64,000 nucleotides of DNA from the NCBI RefSeq assembly GCF_021347895.1, contig NC_067117.1, positions 37,467,567-37,531,566 of the forward strand, read 5' to 3'. This document shows positions 47,390 to 59,632 of this stretch, piece after piece (position 1 is the stretch's first letter; each line of letters begins with the position of its first letter). The position numbers and the translations under genes are program-made. The notes beneath the pieces are model-generated. The model saw nothing but the letters and a program-made list of their open reading frames with translations, was not told where the DNA came from and ran no database searches. The stretch is from Acanthochromis polyacanthus (lineage: Eukaryota > Chordata > Actinopteri > Pomacentridae).

Positions 47390-47760
47390 ACACCCGTCGT
47401 CCCAGATTATGGATATTGTTTGCCCCCGTTATTGGTTTACAGTTGAAAATACTAATAGAACAGCATTTAAAACATGTGAAAAAGCTTTTCCCAGACAACG
47501 ATATAACACCAAAACAACATTATTTGATTCATATTCCATCCCAAATTAAACAATTGGGACCAATGGTCTGGCACATGTGTATAAGGTTTGAATCAAAGCA
47601 CTTCTTTTTGTAACAACGGGCCTCAAAACTTAATTTTAAAAATGTCTGCAAGTCATTAATGAGACATAATCAAATGTATGAATGTTGTCATAATGTAAGT
47701 AGTTTTGAAAACCCCATTTTTTGTAATGAGTGTACTTTGGGCCCAACATCAGAAGTAAGT
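47390..47760 (+). pseudogene. Transposon-derived protein fragment (unassigned family)
   Basis: The plus strand reads KLFPDNDITPKQHYLIHIPS, then IKQLGPMVWHMCIRFESKH, a frameshift near 47610, and LNFKNVCKSLMRHNQMYECC. The pattern (K.H.L.H.P..I...GP....MRFE.KH) recurs in a large fish and invertebrate family of repetitive, probably transposon-encoded proteins. I cannot name the superfamily with confidence. It lies just right of the MITE-like element. Confidence 0.45.
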
Positions 47761-49840
47761 GTCAACCGCCAAGTGGTTTTTGGAATTAAACAGGAAAATG
47801 ACCAAATTAATAATATTGCAAGAGTTTTGTACTAGATTCTTTAACGATTGGGTGGAGCACCTTGTCAGCAACGGTAATACACAGAGGGCGAGAAAACCAG
47901 ATGCCGGTGGCAAACAATCATTTAATCACAAAATGAATTCTTCTCATACAGTACAGTTCAAACTCCTATGTCACGTTCCTCGGGCCTGTAGCTAGCAGGG
48001 AAACAGTTCAACGCCACCTCAGTCCTTCGTTAAAATCCACTAAAAGATAAAGTCTCTCAGTAAAATCCACCATCCAAATCGTCTCGGGGACCGTGGGACG
48101 CGGGGCACTCAATTCGGCCGTCACGGGATCCGTCCACCTTCCTCCTAAGCCTGGGCCGTGTCCAGGGGGAAACCACCTAGAAGACACAGATCCACTGCCA
48201 GTACGGAAGTCTCTTTCTCTCAAAGCCACAATCACAACAACGTGCACACACCAAAATGCTACTACAGAGTCCCCGAAGGATACTCACCCGCCAGGCAGAG
48301 CTTAATCGCCCTGCCGCTCCGAGTATGTCGCGTCGTAGCGCTATGGTTTCCTCTCCGGCTTTTTGTCTCTGTGTCACCGTCTGCCTCTGCCCTCCGTGTC
48401 GTCCCTCTCTGCTGGGCCACCCTTTGCAGCTTTTCTCCTGGAACGCTCTCTCCTGTTGTCCTCCGTCAACTCATAGCTCTCTCCACCAGCCGCTGGCACC
48501 TCCAGCCCCGCTACCTTTGGCTCCTGTGGAAGGAAGGGAGAACCCAATAGGTGCAGCCTGTTGTCTCAGAGGTGTTTACGGGTAGTGGGAAACCCAAAAA
48601 TCAATACAAAATCCCTGCAATAATACAGAAAACATGCAATACAACCAAAACACCAACAGTAAAGCCCCAAAACATGCAACATATACAAAAATGAAAATAT
48701 CTAACAGACAATAAACACAGTCCCCACTACCCCCATAACATAAGCAACTTAAAAGAAAAGATGAGGGCATTCCTTGAACTCCAGGCCTGCACCTATCCCA
48801 TCAGCAGGGCCTTTCCCATGTCCTGCCTGCAGAAAGTTTCAAGTTATCCTTTTGAATCCAATCTGAAAGGGAATTTTACTCAAGTTTTTCTTGGACCTGT
48901 ACCAGGTGGTTGGCCCATCACTAACAACATGCAGTGTGCTGCATGTGCTACTGAGTTCAGTGCTTTAAGGTAGGGAAGCACTGTGTTCAGATGAGCCCAG
49001 ATGGCTCATGGCGCACTGATGGAACAGAGAGACACCACCCCGTTTTTAGTGTGAGCCACACCTGTATGGAGAGTGACCTGTTGGTGGGAATCACTAAAAT
49101 GTACTACTTGAATCTCATTTGCATATTTACATTTATAGTTTTCTGCAAAATAATATCTTCTCTCATGGTTTCCTTCAGGGCCCTGAGAGCAGAATACTGA
49201 TGAATGATGTGCTTCCTTTTTTTGTTGTTGTTAAGTTGCTCTGAAAAATCATCCAGCAGTGTCTATAGTCCCATGGACTTTTTCCTTGGTTGTGGGATGA
49301 ACTTTGAAAATTTCTTTTGTTTCCATCTTTTTTTAGTCTTTTCCCTCTCTTTAACCTTGCTTCTCCATTCAAACCACCAGGTTTGTTCTCCTGCGTCAAA
49401 GTCATAGGTTGGCAATTCCTTGGCCTTGCGGTCAGGGCACTCCCTGTACATGTAATGGGTTATGGGAAAGGGGTGAATCATGGAATGTATGAGTAAATGA
49501 CCAAGGGAGCAAATATTGCAAAGCTTGGGTAATGACCGGGTGGAGCACACTTGGAATTTGCCAAGGAGGACAAGACAGGGAGGTGCAATTATTCAGATTT
49601 AATACAAAACGTTATTAAAACCCATTTAAAAATGCCCATGAATAAAAATAGTTTTATCCTAAAAGCCCATTAAAATACAATAAAAACAGTGGGCCAAAAA
49701 TGCACAATGTGAATAAAAACGCTTAAAACAAACTAAAAATGGCACCGTCCTTAAGCAGGGGCTAAAGTGCAGTCGGGGATGCAGGCAGCCTTCCGATCCA
49801 AGTCGGTGAAGTCCCCTCAGTCACACACACCAGGTCACAC
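47761..49840. other. Mixed region, possible LTR-like GC-rich block, no gene
   Basis: A GC-rich block at about 48000-48590 follows a gggtggagcacc phrase at 47849, and an AT-rich block from 49550 follows a similar gggtggagcac phrase at 49541; both have the pattern seen again at 50380-51050. They may be diverged copies of one LTR-like repeat. A minus frame at 49263-49550 (GEQTWWFEWRSKVKEREKTK) looks protein-like but is not recognised. Nothing else is supported. Confidence 0.3.
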
Positions 49841-50369
49841 AACCCGGTCTCACGGGGATTCGTGAAACTGTCACGTAAGTTTTAGTTTCGGTTTCGTGCG
49901 CACCAACACGATTTCGTCATGTTTTTCGTGCCGCTCACCACGAAATGTTTTTCGCTGTGGTAATCACATCTGAAAGTGGTTTATACCGGCGGATTCATGA
50001 CGATCTAAGCTGTCCATCGGCGTATACTGCTTGTGTGATCGCGTTTGCGGCCGCCGGACATTCTTGAAATTCCTATGCAAATTGGTAAGTGTACCACCGG
50101 CTTATGGTTAGGTTATGGTTAGGGTTATGTTTAGGAACGATGTCATGCAAAATATAGCGTTGGATTCGCCACGGTTTTACATTAAAAATATAATATACAC
50201 ATTCTTTTGAAATACGTTCTGAGTGGCACGAAAAGTCCGCCGTTTAAAATACATTGGTGCGCATTTCGTGGTGAGCGGCACGAAAAACATGACGAAATCG
50301 TGTTGGTGCGCACGAAACCGAAACTAAAACTTACATGACAGTTTCACGAATCCTCGTGAGATCGGGCTG
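49841..50369. mobile_element. Long-armed inverted-repeat DNA transposon (about 529 bp)
   Basis: Arms of about 110 bp (49841-49953 and 50257-50369) are near-perfect inverted repeats, starting AACCCGGTCTCACG and AGCCCGATCTCACG and containing gtttcgtgcgcaccaacac. The sequence GGTCACAC lies on both sides (49833-49840 and 50370-50377) as a probable 8-bp target duplication. The 300-bp interior is non-coding with a telomere-like ttatggttaggttatggtta stretch at 50103. Superfamily not determined. Confidence 0.8.
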
Positions 50370-51110
50370 GGTCACACCAGAGGTGAAGGAAACCGCTGCC
50401 CCTACGTGTGTCAGCTCACAACGCCGCTTCACTCGTCTCAGACTTCCACCCAGCTGGCCGCTCCACTGGCACGCTGGGAACCCTTACGTAGACACAACAA
50501 CAGCGGCAGTATGCGTTCTCATACGACAACAATATTAGCTTAGCTCATGCCCGCCAAGTGCTACTACTTTCTCTCTCGGTACTTACACGGCAGGCAGGGA
50601 CTTCTCCCTGCCGCTGCGTGTGAATCACGTCGTAACACTTGCAGGCTCGCAGTCTCCAGTGCGTGTGCCTTTCTTTCAGCCCCTTTAGCCCGGTTGCGAT
50701 GTGGCTTGGCGTCTCTTCGCTGCTCCCGGCATCTTGCTCTCTCTGCTGCTCTCGGTGTCGGCTTGGTCTTCTCCTGCTGCTCCCGTTCAGCTGCTTTATT
50801 CTCCCTGGCTTCAATCACACACAGCTGAGAGTAATTGCCTGGGACTCAGTGATTGGGGAAAATCATCATGTGGCCTGGGGCAGCCACGGCAACGACAGGT
50901 AGGTGGCAACTACTAATTTAACATGCAAATAAACCCAAAAACACACAGCAACCCAGTAAATCAATACATGCACAAAAAAAACCCCAATAAACCATAAATA
51001 CATGCAAAACAACCAAAGGTATAAGGAAAAACACAAATTAAATGCCACATCCCCTTGTGCTGGCTCACATACATGCATAACTTTAACTGATTAAACATTT
51101 CGAAATACCA
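50370..51110. other. GC-rich, non-coding, possibly LTR-like
   Basis: Overlapping frames on both strands (50545-50916) reflect CT-rich composition and give no recognisable protein. The downstream stretch with many aaacccaaaaacac-type phrases resembles 48600-48720. Confidence 0.3.
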
Positions 51111-51775
51111 GTCCTTGATGTAACGTTGATGTAAAATTTTGCCATTTTTTGTGTGTGATAAATGGCTGCCATTCTTACATAACGACTCCAATCCGAACCA
51201 AATTTTAAACACTCATCGACCCTTCCTACCTGGACAGTGAAATTTTGACAATCGCCGTTGCAGCGCCCCCTACAGAAACAAAATAAAATCTGTATGGGGA
51301 GTAAAATTATTAGTTTTTCAGAAATGAATGAAATTTGGGTGACTTTTCCTTCATGTGGTTCCGATCAAAAAAGCAAATTGCTGCCATGTTGTAATTTTAA
51401 CGGTGTTGCCGTGGCGATGGCTGAAGTTCCCCATGTTATTCTAATGGGCCCAAGTGAAAAATCTCCAATTATATTAAATTTACCTGTTACCATGAAAACG
51501 TCCTGAATTTGACACATAAATTCTGACACACTTGCAAGTGAAAAACGTCAATGGTATCCATGCAGTATTTTGGATGGTGTTGCTGTGGCGATGGCCAACA
51601 TGTCACATATTGTCATAATGCAGCAATGAATGAGCATGGCTCCTGTTTTCTGCTGTTTGCACATTTGTAAATATTTTGATGAAATATTGATGTACGCTCG
51701 CCAGCAAAAAACGGGGCGGGTCAGATCGGCGGCCGGCGAGGGCCTTTTGACGCCGCTTGCAGCTTTAATTCTTTT
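51111..51775. repeat. Dispersed fish repeat, distal copy
   Basis: Same family as 25931-27852: aatggctgccattcttacat, ttgcagcgccccctacag, tatggggagtaaaattatta and gatgtacgctcgccag occur in the same order as near 26460-27060. Confidence 0.8.
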
Positions 51776-53236
51776 TACATCCTTGTGAAGACGTTTATCG
51801 GACTGATCGGTGGCACGATGAGTCAGACTGTGGTCTCTAATTTTATTGCTGGATTCCATCGTTTCCTCTCACCGTTCATAAAAGTATGTGTTTTTTTGTT
51901 TCGGCCAGCACATTTCTTTTTACTGTCTGTAGGTGATATTTACATGATATAGACTTTATTATGCAGTGATGCCGAAGTTTTTCGGCTAGGTCTTCTTTAT
52001 CTAGTATCTTTTTTTCCACACACAGCGAGGTCAAGTCTGGTCAAATCTGCGATGAAACATCTAGAGACGGAAACTATCACCAGTTAACCTGATCACCAGT
52101 TAAATTGGAACAGCAGCACCAATAGATGACCAGTATCCCGTCATAAACTGTATGTCGGACTTGTCTGTAAAACACACTAAAGTGAAAAGTAACATTCTGT
52201 AGTTATTAAAGTATGGCACTGAAAATAACTTAACAAATTACAGCTCTCTCCAAATCAGCATTGGACACATGGTTGCATCTTCTTACATTGTTCTCCATGC
52301 AGAACCTCCTGACACTCATTACAGACTCTATAATATAATTATAAACTTGGTAATATAGAACAATGTGGAGCTCCATGGTGATGCAAAATGTCGCTGATTT
52401 CTGTGTGGGTTTTCCAATCTCAAAGATAATGAAATTGGAAAAGGGCTCGAGTACAGCCATTCTTGATGTTCACGGTCCAGACCAGCTTTAAACTGTTCTT
52501 CCTCAGCGACTTCCGGTGTTGCAACAAGTTAAAACAAGAGCCATATTATTGTCTAATAAAATTCTACTTGATGCAATCACCTTTTGTTCTTTGTTGTCTT
52601 ACCCTCTATCATTGATTAACAAATATATGCAAATTAACCACTGTTCACTTTGGGATTTACATACAACCCGTTCCTACCCTCTAACCCACTCTTTCACCAT
52701 CCCTGTAAAAAGTCTACTCTGCGAATGTTCTGGGTCAGCTTACCTTTGCAGACTCATAATCTGTGTCGGTAAACCCACCATATACTGGAATATAATAAAC
52801 ACCCCACTCCAGCAAACTTCAAAAGACTAAGCGAAAAATTTCTTCAACAGTGCCTTGGTGGCATCCCTCACTAGTATATTCCTTCACTCAGTCTTTGAGG
52901 ATGACCTACTCTGGGCAGATTTACACTAGTCATATTCCTTCCATTTCTTAGTGATGGATTTAATTGAACTTCATTGGAAATTCACTGACTTTATCCCTGT
53001 AGTTATGCTTTTCAATAACCTTTTTACTTTCTTATGGTAAGTAATACAATTATTTGAAATGAAAAACTACGTATAATAATAATTGGAAAATGTAAATAAA
53101 TTTAATGTAATTGTTTTACAGTGTACCAAAGTATCAATACAACACCCCAATACAGCAACTTTAGATTAGGAACATTGATTGATTTCTTTCTTCTTGACAT
53201 AAGTCATCATCTGATTTTCTTTATCATCTTCTGTGT
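51776..53236. other. Non-coding, nothing recognised
   Basis: AT-rich sequence without a protein-like frame, RNA gene or clear repeat. Confidence 0.55.
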
Positions 53237-53498
53237 ATGTCAGAATTTCACAAGGGAGCTCAGGTGCAGGGAATACACAGACGGATGTTTAGAAGGAAAG
53301 AGGTTTATTTCTCCTCACAAAGACTACAAATTCCAGAATGCAAACTCAAAACAGGAAGTAGTTAAACTGGCACTTGGGCCGAGAACCACAGCGAGGGAGA
53401 GAGAGTTTTGGTGGAAACGGAGGGCTGGAGTTTTTTTTTTGGCTGGTAGGAGCGAATTGGTTGGCGGGTCGCATAAACTGTACTTTGACTGTATCATC

Positions 53499-54746
53499 AT
53501 GTCAGCTGAGTCAGATGGTGTTAACGAGAATGAAATGGAGTGGATGATATCCAGATCTGCAAGACAGAAAAGGGCTGCTAGAGAGAGGAACAGGAAAGAA
53601 CGGGAGTTAAGCTGGTCTGATGGTAGTGAAGTAGAACCGAATCAGAGGAAAAAGTCAAGGCATAGTCCTCAAAAGCAGTCTGGATATGAACAAACAAGTG
53701 AATGGAAGGTAGTGATTGAGTTTAATCAAGATGGAGGTCATTATCACCCGATAAAGATTACTAAAGCAATCGAGGAGGAGATTGGTAAAATCAAGTTCGC
53801 GAGGTTCATGAAAAACAAACAAGTTATGATTTATGCAGACAGTAAGCAACAGCAAGAGAAAATCCTCGGCATGAACACCTTGCTTGGGGAGAGAATGAAA
53901 ACTCACGTTCCTGGGGTTATGGCGAGTGCTCGAGGTGTCATTACGGGAGTACCGTTAAGTATGAAGACAGAAGACATTAAAAAAGAAATTAGAGGAGGCA
54001 AGGTGGTTCAGGTAACAAGAATAAAAACTAAAAGGGATGGAGTATTGAAAGATACTACAGCTGTAATTCTTCAGTTTGAGAAAGAGTTACCTGGATCAGT
54101 ACAAATGGGGTACATAAATTTCAGTGTAAGGGAATTTATTCCAAAACCTCTCAGGTGTTTTGCTTGTCAAAGAATGGGGCATATAGCCAAACACTGTAAT
54201 GGTAAACTTAGATGTGCTAGGTGTGGAGGACAGCATGAGTATGGGAAATGTGAAAAAGAAGCTAAAGTTAAATGTTGCAATTGTGGTGGGGATCACAGCG
54301 CAGCTTATGAAGGCTGTATAGTGCAAAAAGAAGCCAGAGAAGTTCAGAGGGTTAAAATAACAGAAAGGCTGTCATACTCAGAAGCACTCAAGAAAGTCAG
54401 AGTGAAGGGAACTAATCAAAACATTGTAAGTGAGCTGGTCCAAAGGAAAACATGGCAAGACAAGACCCATACAAGAATGAGCCAAATTCAGAATCCTGTA
54501 CAGAGTGACTGTAGTCATAAATGCAATATTGGAGAAAATAACATAGTTGTCAATAAAATCCAGTTTGTGGCCTTTATCTGCCATACCATTAATGTTGCCA
54601 CACAAATGACGAGGAAAAGTGATAAAATCAAAACTATTGTGGAAGCAGCAGGAAAGTTCTTGGAAATGAAAGATCTAAGAGCTGATCAAATACATGCGTT
54701 ATTATCAGCAGAGGAAGCAATTGGAAATGGACAAACAGTTGAGTAA
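53499..54746 (+). CDS. I/Nimb ORF1 protein with three CCHC zinc knuckles
   Basis: A 415-residue Gag-like nucleic-acid-binding protein that packages element RNA. A basic N-terminus (RQKRAARERNRKEREL) and an RRM-like middle (residues about 70-215) are followed by three zinc knuckles at about 220-265: CFACQRMGHIAKHC, CARCGGQHEYGKC and CCNCGGDHSAAYEGC. The frame is open upstream to 53121, but that lies in flanking DNA before the 5' end at 53395. The ATG at 53499 (MSAESDGVNENEMEW) is about 100 bp into the element and is preferred. It overlaps ORF2 by about 50 bp. Confidence 0.9.
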   Translation: MSAESDGVNENEMEWMISRSARQKRAARERNRKERELSWSDGSEVEPNQRKKSRHSPQKQSGYEQTSEWKVVIEFNQDGGHYHPIKITKAIEEEIGKIKFARFMKNKQVMIYADSKQQQEKILGMNTLLGERMKTHVPGVMASARGVITGVPLSMKTEDIKKEIRGGKVVQVTRIKTKRDGVLKDTTAVILQFEKELPGSVQMGYINFSVREFIPKPLRCFACQRMGHIAKHCNGKLRCARCGGQHEYGKCEKEAKVKCCNCGGDHSAAYEGCIVQKEAREVQRVKITERLSYSEALKKVRVKGTNQNIVSELVQRKTWQDKTHTRMSQIQNPVQSDCSHKCNIGENNIVVNKIQFVAFICHTINVATQMTRKSDKIKTIVEAAGKFLEMKDLRADQIHALLSAEEAIGNGQTVE

Positions 54747-57700
54747 AACATCAATTATGGTTCTCTTTATTCTCCAGTGGAATGCGAGGAGTCTTATAGC
54801 TAATGGACAAGAACTCAAAAGTTATATTTATTCACTAGAGACTGTCCCAGATATTGTATGTATTCAGGAAACTTGGTTGAGACCCCATTTAGATTTTATA
54901 ATTCCTGGATTTAGTTCAATTAGACAAGATAGGACTAGAAATCAGAGTGGTGGAGGGTGTGCTACTTTTGTTAAAGAGGGATTAGCTTACAGGAGGATAC
55001 CAACAGCTAGTGATATTGAGGGTGTGAGCCTTGAAGTATGCAGTGGAAGAACTGAAGGAAATATTAAGATAATAAATTTCTACAACCCGTGTAAAAATCT
55101 GGAGGTAGAAGTGTTAGAACAATTAGCTGGTAATCCACACAGAGGAGAAATATGGTGTGGTGATTTTAATGCTCATAATACCTTATGGGGTAGTAATCAT
55201 ACGGATAGAAATGGTTCAATAATAGAAGAAATTTTAGATGAAAGGTCACTGGTTTGTCTAAATGATGGACAAGGGACTAGAATTGATGTAAATAGAGGTG
55301 CCATTTCATGTATAGATCTCACAATAGTGTCTGAATCGTTAGCTAATTGTTGTGAATGGAGAGTTAGGAATGAGTCTCTGGTAGGTAGTGATCATTTTCC
55401 AATACTAATTAAAATTAATAAAGAGGTATCCAAACAGATGGGCTGCACCTTTACGAGATGGTGCTTTGATAAAGCTGACTGGAAGAAATTTAAACATAGG
55501 TGTGAAGTCACAGTAGGCCTCATTAGTCTAGAAGGTGATATAGAGGATAATGCTAAACAGGTTGCAGAACATATTATAGATGCTGCAAACTTGAATGTTG
55601 GTAAGAAAACAACAGGGAGTAGGAGAAGGGTAGTTCCATGGTGGAATGAGGAATGCACTAAAGCAATTAAAGAAAGAAACAGGGCTTTTAGAAAGCTAAT
55701 GAAAAATATGATACAAGAGAATTTAATAGAGTTCAAAAGAAAAAGGGCGTGTGTTCGGAAAATAATTAAAGAGGCAAAGAAGAGATCATGGAGAAATTTC
55801 TGTTCCACCATTGGGAGAGAAACCAAGTTAGATCAGGTGTGGGCCATGTTTAGGAAAATGAATGGTAACAGGAACTCAGGTAAATCCTCAGTACTGATTC
55901 ATGAAGATGAGGTGATTACTTCAGATAAAGGAAAAGCAGAATTACTTGGGAAAACCTTTGCTGCCATTCATAGTGGTGATCATCTAGATGATTTACACAG
56001 GGAAAGGAGAGAATTGGTTCTTAGGGAACATGGAAACATCTGGGAAATAAAAGAAAATTGTAGCTCACCATTAGATATGGAGTTCACAATGAAAGAGCTA
56101 AAAGCAGCCTTGCAAGGCACAGGTAACACGGCTCCAGGACAAGATCAACTATGTTATGCAATGTTCCGACAGCTTCCTGAAGTAACAATGCAAATAATAT
56201 TGAATCTTTTCAATAAAATATGGAGAGAGGGACAGATACCTAGGAGTTGGAAGGAGGCAGTTATTCTGCCTTTTAGCAAGCCAGGAAAAGATCCTGGAAA
56301 TCCAATCAATTACAGACCTATTGCATTAACATCACATATTTGCAAATGGATGGAGAGAATCATAGTAAATAGATTAGCTTTTTATTTAGAGCAGAAAGGA
56401 TTGTTGAATGTTAGGCAGTATGGGTTCAGGAAAGGGCGATCAACAGTGGATGCCTTAGTTAGAGTGAGTAATGAGATTGAAAAGACTTTAAAAATGAAAG
56501 AAGTTATGATTATTGTTTTTTTTGATATTGAGAAAGCATATGATTCAGTGTGGAGAGATGGTATACTCATTAAACTTAATCAAATGGGTATTGGTGGAAG
56601 AGTTTATAACTGGATAATAAATTTCTTAACGGATAGAAAAATTAAGGTAAAAGTAGGAACAACGTTGTCTCAGGATTTTGAGGTAGAAAATGGTATTCCG
56701 CAGGGAAGTGCCATTAGTCCAATATTGTTTAATGTCATGATTAATGATATTTTTTCAAATTTAAACTGGAATGTTAAATCAGCCCTCTATGCAGATGATG
56801 GTGCTATATGGATGAGAAGCAGAAATGTGGCTCATGTAACCAAAAATGTGATGAATGCGATTCAGGAGGTAGAGAGGTGGTCATATGAGTGGGGGTTCAA
56901 ACTTTCAGTCAGTAAATCTTGTTACATGATAATAACAAATAAAAGGGAGATTAATAATATAAATCTAACGTTGTATGGGCAACCTTTGCAGAAAGTGAAT
57001 GAGTTTAAGTACCTAGGTCTATGGCTGGACAATAAATATACATGGAAAACTCATATTCAACATTTAGAAACAAAATGTAAAAAATCAATAAACCTTTTAC
57101 GAGCTGTTGCTGGGTGTAATTGGGGAGCAGATAAACAAGCATTACTGGACATATATAAAGCATTGATGAGGTCAGCCATAGATTATGGTTGTATAATATA
57201 TGGAGCGGCAGCAGTAACTACTCTCAAAAAATAGACAGGTTACAATATAGGGCTTTGAGAATCTGTACAGGACTCATTAAAACAACACCAACTAATGCAG
57301 TCATAATTGAGGCAGGAGAAGTACCACTGGAGATAAGAAGAGATATATTTGCATTAAATTACTGGGTAAAATTAAAAGGGTATGGAGGTGAGAATCCCGT
57401 GACTAATACATTAGAACAGTGCTGGGAGTATTCCACATTTAAAAGGAGAGGCTTTGGATGGGAGATAAATAATAAGGTGAAACAGCTTAACATGGAGAAT
57501 TTGGATTTTGCAATAGCTAATCCAATAAGTAATGTGCCTCCATGGTTGTACCCAGAAATAAAAGTGGATATGTGTATTTTAGAAAAGAAAAGAGAATGGT
57601 GTAGGGCAGAAACTGGGATAAAAGTAAATACATATGTGAGGCAAAATTATTACAGCCACCTTAAAATATTTACAGATGGATCAAAAAATGAACATGAATA

Positions 57701-58523
57701 TGTGGGTATTGGTATTTTTATCCCAGATTTCAATATATGTATATCTAAAAGAATTTCGAATCAGTTATCAGTTTACACAGCAGAGGTGGTGGCCATTATT
57801 GTATGCTTGCAGTGGGTGGAGGAAGTCAGACCAGATCGGGTGGTGGTGTGCACTGACTCTGCAGCAGCTTTACAAAGTATACAGACAACTAATTCAGACA
57901 GAGAAGATCTTCTAATGGAAATACAGCATAGCCTATTTAGACTACATCGGGGTGGTATTGATGTTCAGTTTTGTTGGGTACCAGCACATGAGGGGGTGAA
58001 AGGGAATGAGATGGCAGACAAATTAGCCAAAGCATCACTTAAGGGAGAAATAGCACTGCATATTCAATTAGGCAGAGGAGAAGGGAAAACAATAATTAAA
58101 AGGAAAGGACTGGAAAAATGGCAGAAAAAGTGGGATGAAGATAAGAAGGGTAGGGGATTTCATAAAATTCAAAAATCAGTGAAAGTTAATAATTACGAAG
58201 AAAGGAGCAGGAGGGAAGAAATTGTCATCTCACGTTTACGAGTAGGACACACTGGGCTTAACAATATCATGTATCTGTTAGGGAAACGAGGAGATGATCT
58301 ATGTGAAACATGCAGAGTTAAAGAAACCGTGGAACATGTGGTGATGCAGTGTAGGAAATTTTCAGTGGAAAGGGAAATGTTGGAGAGGAAAGTTAAGGAG
58401 TCGGGTAGGAAGTGGAGTATAGTTGGAATGTTGGGAACAGAAGGAGAGGGGGAAGAGATAAGGAAAGGGAGGAGGGCGCTACTTGTGTTCCTGAGGGACA
58501 CAGGGTTATTAAATAAGATATAA
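54694..58523 (+). CDS. I/Nimb ORF2: endonuclease, reverse transcriptase, RNase H (one frameshift)
   Basis: The first frame (54694-57234) has the endonuclease (LQWNARSLIANG, VCIQETWLRP, GDFNAHNTLWGS, SDHFPILI), then reverse transcriptase: NYRPIALTSHICKWMERI, motif A FFDIEKAYDSVW at about residue 608, GIPQGSAISP at 667 and YADDGAIW at 698. The second frame (57189-58523) has RNase H with IFTDGSKN, YTAEVVAI, VVCTDSAAAL and GNEMADKLAK, then a CCHC-type zinc motif (CETC...HVVMQC). All catalytic residues are present. The frames meet at a run of six A near 57225, where a single-base loss best explains the shift. Translation may start at 54694 or the in-frame ATG at 54727. Confidence 0.92.
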
Positions 58524-58983
58524 ATAGGTAAATAGAAATGACTGAATGATGATACACACTCTTGTGCAGTAGGTGGCGGTATGCACCTTAAGTTGTTTGC
58601 GACCCGCCATTTAAAAAGAGAGAAGAAGAAGAAGAAGAAGAAGAACCACAGCGACACTAGTGGACTGGAAGTCAACTCAAGGAAACATAGAACAATAGTT
58701 AACGAGGCTCTCTAAACAAACAAAGCTACACTAAACGCTTAACTACGGTAGTCGAAAACGAAACTCACTTAATCCAGCAGCCGTGCAAGCTTAATCTTAA
58801 CTATTACCAAGTTTCTTACTACACAAATCAGCAACACAGGGCTATCGGGGTTCAATACCACTTAGACAGAAATGAACGGAGATGCTCGAACTAGGTTCCA
58901 GCAAGCCTGGCGGAACGGATGGCTGTGGCTTGGAAAGCTGGTGACGTGGCGACAACAGGTGAGCGGAACGAACGTCTGACGGT

Positions 58984-59632
58984 GTGATGACGGTGGACAG
59001 AAAATCTCTTCGCTATCATCATTGTAATATCCTCAGTAAATATAATATACTCAGTTTTAACAATCTCATCTTGTATTCAAATTTAAGAACAGTTTTTAAA
59101 ATTGTAAATAACACTGCTCCACCTCCATTAGAAAAAATCATACATTTTTATTCCGAACAAACAGCTCGAACATCTCGTTCCACTGCACACCAAAACTGTG
59201 CCATCCCAAAAAGATACTCTGCCTTTGCACAGACAGCCTTTTCATTTGAAACCATTAAACAGTGGAATTGGCTCCCAGACAGTCTGAAGGTGTCTGTGGA
59301 TTTGAACATTTTTTCTAGGAACTTAAAGAAATACTTCCTTGATAGGCAACTGTGTTGCATCAGTCCACTTAAATTGTTCATTTCCTTATTTTACGTAAAT
59401 TCCAGCCTAGCTTTTTTAAATGTACATACTGTAAATTGATTAGTATTATTAATATTGTATTTAGTGCTACTGTTAATTGTAATGTGTATTTTACTTGTGT
59501 GACCTGCCCAGGGACTGCAGATAGAAAATAGCAATAGCTAAATCTGGTACAAAGCATCTCTTCTTTTCAAGAATAATGTATTCGTACATGGTCCCTGACA
59601 AATAAACTAATAAAATAAATAAATAAATAAAT
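58984..59632 (+). mobile_element. 5'-truncated LINE 3' end (L2/Rex1-like group)
   Basis: A 151-codon frame (58984-59439) is the C-terminus of a LINE polymerase: RYHHCNILSKYNILSFNNLI, LRTVFKIVNNTAPPPLEKII, YSAFAQTAFSFETIKQWNWL. It is followed by a short 3' region (gacctgcccagggactgcag) and an (AAAT)n tail ending about 59632. The reverse transcriptase core is lost. From memory this C-terminus belongs to a common fish LINE of the L2/Rex1 group. It sits in the same LTR-like block as the Nimb element. Confidence 0.75.

Larger units (their letters stand above)
53395..58643 (+). mobile_element. Full-length I/Nimb-type LINE with target duplication
   Basis: A 5.2-kb plus-strand element with ORF1, an overlapping ORF2 containing endonuclease, reverse transcriptase and RNase H, a conserved 3' end (gtaggtggcggtatgcacct, then gacccgccat) and a (GAA)n tail at about 58617-58643. 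AACCACAGCGA flanks it at 53384-53394 and 58644-58654, so both ends are defined. A vertebrate LINE with RNase H in ORF2 fits the I/Nimb group. Only one disabling change is evident, a frameshift near 57220. Confidence 0.92.

Noticed and set aside
48008..48585. Overlapping frames in the 48-kb GC-rich block
   Set aside because: Frames on both strands overlap, none has a recognisable domain, and composition explains their length.
50095..50135. Interstitial telomere tract
   Set aside because: Only a few irregular gttagg-like units inside a transposon interior; not a run of TTAGGG.
53121..53498. N-terminal extension of the Nimb ORF1
   Set aside because: This open stretch lies mostly before the element's 5' boundary at 53395 set by the target duplication, so it is flanking DNA; ATG 53499 is preferred.
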